Shown in pieces: positions 59,690 to 64,000 of a stretch of DNA of 64,000 bases. Origin of the DNA: Voacanga thouarsii (lineage: Eukaryota > Streptophyta > Magnoliopsida > Gentianales > Apocynaceae); contig JANUWF010002064.1 of assembly GCA_026120185.1 (NCBI GenBank), positions 62,001 to 126,000 of the forward strand. Reading direction: 5' to 3'. Made by a program: the position numbers and the translations under genes. The notes under the pieces are model-generated. The model worked only from the letters and a program-made list of their open reading frames with translations. It did no database searches and was not told the DNA's origin. Each line of letters begins with the position of its first letter. The stretch's first letter is position 1.

Positions 59690-60240
59690 GATCCATTTTA
59701 GAACTAGCCTAAAGAAACTATCCAGCTTCTTTTATTGCACTGGCATAAGAATCACTGAAGTATGGATTCTCAAGAATCTTGCAAGACTTTAATAGCCATT
59801 CTTGAGCAAGCTGAGCATGTGTGACATCGCCTCCTTTAACCTACAAAAGATAAAGTTGAGGCACATATCGGATATTATATCACAGTCCACTACAGGATTT
59901 CAAACTAAAACCAATAATTAAACCATAAAGGAAATATAACCAGGTTGGAAGAGATGAAGAGAGGAAGAGAAATATCTTAAAACCCAGCTGCAGATTAGTT
60001 TAAGTGGCAACCATGAACAGCAATTCGAAAACAAAAGAAAAAAAAATGGTAACCCAAACCTTTCTTGCCAGAGTTGTCTTATTAGAATAAGAACGCTGCC
60101 TCTGTGAATGCCTTGATAGGTCATCAGGACTATGTTTCTCAGTCAAAAGAACTAAATTATTCAGTTCTGCCAGTGTGTGACGATAAAGGAGACACTTTTT
60201 GTTAGCCTTGCATTCACAAAGGTGTTCCTAGTGCTACATC
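59690..60240 (-). pseudogene. Captured exons of an unidentified plant gene
   Basis: Two protein-like pieces on the minus strand. 60235-60060 reads EHLCECKANKKCLLYRHTLA, ELNNLVLLTEKHSPDDLSR and SYSNKTTLARKVW. 59842-59710 reads GGDVTHAQLAQEWLLKSCKI and LENPYFSDSYASAIKEAG, ending at TAG. The pieces are free of stops over these spans and have coding-like composition, so they look like true exons with an intron between. I do not recognise the family, and no catalytic motif is visible. Confidence 0.55.
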
Positions 60241-61010
60241 ACAAAGATGAAACATCATCATTTATGAGAACCAAAAGTTCTATTGCTTAAGGTCCACATG
60301 ACGTCTGACACTAACCATTAGTGGAATATAACTAAGCAAAGCAATAAAATGACATTGTGCATGTGGACATAGCAGCGCAGCATTAAAGCTGACTGAAACC
60401 TCAAAGAGTAGAGGAGGGTTCAAAACTCATTAGAAAAGTAACAGTTAACTACCTACAAGAGCAACAATCAACTCAATGCATAACATAAGCGGTATAAATT
60501 AAGACAATCAGCAACATAAATAAAATAGATCATAGTTCCCTAAGTGGTCTAACTTCTAACGAACAACCATTTGAAGATTTTTTTTTTTTTTTAAAGCAAT
60601 CAGTTGCATTAGCTACACTTCCATAACAAAACCTGCAATCATAGAGGACCATGAAATAGTATAAGAATATTGAAGGCTTCCTAAAATTCCTCCAAACTAC
60701 TACACTTGGAGTACATTATGAAAAGAAAACCATAGACAAACACATCAAAGACCAGCTCAGTTTTCACAGACCACATTCTCACAGAATACATCATAGAACA
60801 CCCTTAAAGCATCTTTGAACCTAAAACAACCAAAAAACAAATCTATCATTCAAGTCCTCATATAACCATTCCAAAAAAAAAATAATAATAACCCATTTTT
60901 GATCACAAACCCATAAACTTGCTCCCCCCACAATAGACATTCCAAAGCTCTACAAGCAGAAAGCAAAACCCCATAAGTATATCGATTACCATCCAAACTC
61001 ACATAATGCA

Positions 61011-61352
61011 TCATACAAAAGAATCTCCAGGAGTCCTCAAAAGAAAATTCTTATTACAACTCCAAATCGTCAAATTCCAAGGAATCATATTTGGCTCTGG
61101 AATTTTTTCAAATAAGTTAAATGCAAAATCAATACTACCACATTTAATGTAAAAATCGAGCAGAGTATTAGATGTAAAAGTACTGAAGCTAAACCCATTG
61201 GTCCTTAGTAAGTGGCAGTGTATAATTTCAGTTTCTCTTATACTAGAATTTCTTAATTTTGGCTGGTTCTTGAGTATGTCAAATGGGTTTAATGTAACAA
61301 GCATTTTAGCATTAGAGATAAATGAAGACTTCGACCCTCTCCTCCCACCCAA
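61011..61352 (-). pseudogene. Captured PPR protein N-terminus
   Basis: The minus frame reads ETEIIHCHLLRTNGFSF, then SNTLLDFYIKCGSIDFAFNL and FEKIPEPNMIPWNLTI: one to two pentatricopeptide motifs of the PLS class, with the typical N-x-L-L-D-x-Y-x-K-C-G-S-I helix. Such proteins bind organelle RNA and usually have 10 or more repeats; here the frame ends at 61011 after about 1.5. The ATG at 61352 is preceded by another frame (61798-61541) that may be 5' leader of the same gene. Confidence 0.75.
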
Positions 61353-61359
61353 ATTAAAA

Positions 61360-62100
61360 AAAAATGAAGAATCAATAAATTAATAGAGATAAAAGAATTA
61401 GAAAATGAGTACAAATTGATGCAGTCCCATAAGTCTTTTCAATGGATTACAGGACACAATCTTATGAAAAGAGAGAAGAAAGAGAGCATACTTGTTACTT
61501 GAGGATTCCAGTAGCTCGCAACAGCGTTTAGTAGACAATTTCAAATGGAAATATCAGAGCATTTTTGGATTGTATTTAGGATTCCATATCGCATAACTGT
61601 CAGGGTTGGAGGGAATAGATGTTTTGGGAGCAAGGGAAAGGAAAATCTAAGAAGGCAGAGAAGGGTTTGAAAGGAAAAATAGAGATCGCGACCCCAACCA
61701 ACCATACCCCTGCGATTGAGAGTGCTAGCAGTAAGCACCATCAACCAGACTCGAGCCAAGAAGAAACCCCGAGATGGAGATGGCACTTGGATTTCCATTT
61801 TCTTGAAGAAGCAGCACTATAAGAAGCTCGAGATGCCCTTTTTGGGGCCGAACCACAGTTGGGAGCAAACCGAGGATACCGAAATGCTGATTCTAAAGTT
61901 TTGCTTTTTCCTTTTTTGTTTTGAATAATTTTTTTCCCATTTTTTTAAGTTGCTGCAACGTGGGGGTCTTTGTTTCCACCAAGTTTTTCTATTTTTTCCC
62001 CAAAACAATACTTTAATTTTTTATTTTTCTTTTGAATTTTTTTTTAAACATTTCACAATTACTTTCTAAAAAAGGGCCACTTCACAATTAGTGAATGAGA
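61360..62100. other. Probable captured 5' flank of the PPR fragment
   Basis: Less AT-rich than the rest of the element, with open frames on both strands and no similarity I recognise. Its position just upstream of the PPR start suggests captured promoter/5' UTR. A-runs lie at 62119-62137. Confidence 0.35.
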
Positions 62101-62492
62101 AAAACCACTATCCCTCAAAAAAAAAAAAAAAAAAAGAAGTAAATTTAACAAAATAAAGTAAAAAAATAACATTATATATAGTTTAATTTGAAAAATTAAT
62201 TACAACTAAATTAGTCATCGTAAAAGATAAAATGTTTTGTCAAAAATAATAATATTGTTTCTAACCAATATTTTTTGTTGGAAATATAAGTTTTTATTAG
62301 GAAAAATATAATTGTGACCAAATTAAAAAATATTACATCGAAAATAATAGACTTATTTCCAGTCGTTTATTTTTGTTAAAAATGGTAAATTTTCGTTATA
62401 AAAATAGCAAATACTTAATTATTTGCAGCAAAAATTTTTTTATTGAAAATAATAATTTATTTGCTACTAAAATCTATCCCCCACAAAAGAAT

Positions 62493-62521
62493 GGTAGCGG
62501 AAATCATCTTTTCCTGTAGTG
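62493..62521 (-). repeat. Extra internal CACTA terminus
   Basis: Reverse complemented from 62521 the sequence reads CACTACAGGAAAAGATGATT, then TCCGCTACCATT. This closely matches the element's left end at 54482 (CACTACAAGAAAAATGAATT, TCCGCAACCATT). The three bases after it (GCA) do not match a duplication at any left end I can find. Confidence 0.75.
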
Positions 62522-63103
62522 GCAAAAATTTCTTTGAAATATTTTTAATATATATTCTTTTGGTACTCTTTTTTCCTCACAAATAAATGGACAATTACAA
62601 GACTTGATTAATATTTACTTATAAATCATAGTGTTAATAAATATTATTAATTTTAAATTTATTTTTAAATTGACTTAAGATTTGTTTTTAAAACTACTTT
62701 AAATTAAATTAAAAAATAAAATATCAATATTCAAATTATAATCGCTACCATTTTTTTCATTGCAAAAGGTTATCATTTTGGTTGTAAATAAAGATGGTTC
62801 ATGTAACTACATACTTCGGTTGCAATTGGTTAATTTTTATTGTATAGTATTAAAGGCACATGATATTTGCAACGGATATTTTTTTTCGACGTAATTGAAT
62901 GCTCATTTGCAACCAAAATTCATCCGACGTAAATAATATAGTTGCGAAAACTTATTTTTCTTGTAGTGATTGTTTTCCAAATTGTTTTCAAATTTGTCCT
63001 ACATCAAACTGTGCCAATATCTACATTTTCCTAAACAGACTGTAATTCCGTCATCAAATTATCGAAGTTTCTTGTTAAAGATGCCACATCATTGATCCTA
63101 ACA

Positions 63104-64000
63104 ATTGTCATAAATAATTAAACATCATAAATAATTGTTAATCTCTTCTCCTCTACTTCCCTTTCTTTTTTGTACTACTCCTCTCGTCTCGTCTCCCTTT
63201 CTTCATCTCAATCTAAATAGACCCTAAATATTTCAGTTTATGTAAATTAATATATCTCCCGAGACACACAATAATTTAAAAAAATGAGAAAGAAATTTGA
63301 AGAATGATACATATCATAAGTGTCATATTCAAGTAAAATATGGGTCACGATCAAATCAAATCAAATCCTGATACCAACTACAGTGGAATAGATTTAGAAA
63401 TCATCCAAACTATACTTAGTCCATGAATCATGTGATCAAATTTGATGGGATAAGACTAATAATAAAGGGGGGTGGGGGGGAACGCTTAATTTGATCTGCT
63501 CATAATTATTAACTAATAAAACTTGTGATGTTTCGAGATATGTTTTGTGGCAAATTATACAGCAATAGGATAAGATAATTGATTCCTTGGATAAACTCGA
63601 TCAATTCATCCATCATATATATGAACGGGCTGTAGTAGACATGACTAGTGTTTTAATCAAACTTCATTTGGTTCCAAATTTTAATGAAAGATCTAAATGA
63701 ATTATTAATTATCTTGGCAGGTCTAAATACGTTAGCATATTATGATTGCCCAACTAATGTTACCTGAGTTGCATGACACCAAATCACGCCAAATAACGCC
63801 TATGCTTCGTGTAGGACGTGTTGCTTCTTTCGGACAAGAAACCAATAATCCTCGAGGCCAGCGTTTGTGCTACTATCTTTTTATAGCAAAACACAACAGT
63901 TACGTGTCATGCACGTAATACAGAAAATGCAATACTCAGCACTGAGTTTTAAATAATAAAATGTCAAAACTATTCACACTTAGATGTTAGGCAAGCACAC
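63104..64000. other. Flanking intergenic sequence
   Basis: Unassigned AT-rich DNA to the end of the window, with a G-run near 63469-63480. No ORF with similarity, repeat array or RNA gene is seen. Confidence 0.5.

Larger units (their letters stand above)
54482..62968 (-). mobile_element. 8.5-kb Pack-CACTA element with four captured gene fragments
   Basis: The left end is CACTACAAGAAAAATGAATTTC. The right end, reverse complemented, is CACTACAAGAAAAATAAGTTTTC, so the first 15 bases are identical. A perfect ATT duplication flanks it (54479-54481 and 62969-62971). Subterminal GTTGCAAA / TCGTAAAT words occur at both ends. No transposase is present. The interior carries pieces of Hsp70, villin, an unnamed gene and a PPR gene, all reading on the minus strand. 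A further CACTA-like end lies inside at 62521. Confidence 0.87.
53674..63103 (-). mobile_element. Copia 5' LTR split by a CACTA insertion
   Basis: On the minus strand the LTR begins TGTTAGGATCAATGATG at 63103 and runs to 62969. It is interrupted by the CACTA element, resumes at 54481 and ends CCACACA at 53674, just before the primer-binding site. The assembled LTR is about 940 bp. A TATA-like TCTATAAATAG is read at about 54304-54294. The partner LTR is not in the window. Confidence 0.75.

Noticed and set aside
54482..62521. CACTA element ending at 62521 instead of 62968
   Set aside because: The end similarity is good, but the flanks ATT and GCA do not match, whereas 62968 gives a perfect ATT duplication and equal 15-bp ends.

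Overview
This is a plant nuclear window, almost certainly from a eudicot. It is AT-rich with many A/T and AT-type microsatellites. It carries copia, gypsy, LINE, CACTA, hAT and MULE-like remains and plant-only gene families (RKD/RWP-RK, F-box, PLS-type PPR, plant villin, ALBINO3). It is not prokaryotic. I see no intact host gene: nearly every coding signal is a decayed transposon gene or a fragment of a host gene carried inside a transposon.

Layout. 1-700: copia integrase remnant (minus). 1660-3242: 5'-truncated copia LTR (plus), fused to a Ty3/gypsy 3' end with its LTR (3243-6835). 6971-7763: MULE-type element with long terminal inverted repeats. 10093-11350: 3' end of an L1-type LINE (minus). 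11976-12700: broken F-box gene. 14913-17777: probable hAT derivative containing a 733-bp CACTA element (16229-16961). 18239-18511: first exon of an F-box gene. 19881-21296: non-autonomous hAT with a perfect 8-bp target duplication.

24.1-50.4 kb is a deeply nested block. A minus-strand copia element (gag 24241-25315, 47261-47357 and 49343-49370; LTR 49497-49806) was hit twice. One hit is a 2-kb LTR element (47358-49342, TSD TGGAT). The other is a 21.9-kb CACTA element (25316-47260, TSD GGC). That CACTA carries a TNP2-type transposase and a second Transposase_24-type gene, and each was itself interrupted. The first was interrupted by a 7.8-kb CACTA (34245-42066, TSD gcc/gct), the second by a 1.73-kb copia solo LTR (43977-45706, TSD CTTCT). 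Removing the insertions restores continuous reading frames across the gag and TNP2 junctions, which supports the reconstruction.

50.5-53.1 kb is a decayed gypsy gag/protease (plus). 53.1-63.1 kb is a copia 5' end (minus) whose LTR is split by an 8.5-kb CACTA element (54482-62968, TSD ATT).

The most interesting result is gene capture. The inner CACTA (34245-42066) contains pieces of plastid ribosomal protein S5, ALBINO3 (two exons with splice sites) and a nearly full-length RKD (RWP-RK) transcription factor gene. The 54.5-63.0 kb CACTA contains an Hsp70 C-terminus, about 2.5 kb of intron-bearing villin, two exons of a gene I cannot name, and a PPR gene start, all on the minus strand. Both are Pack-CACTA-like elements that carry unrelated host gene fragments but no transposase of their own.
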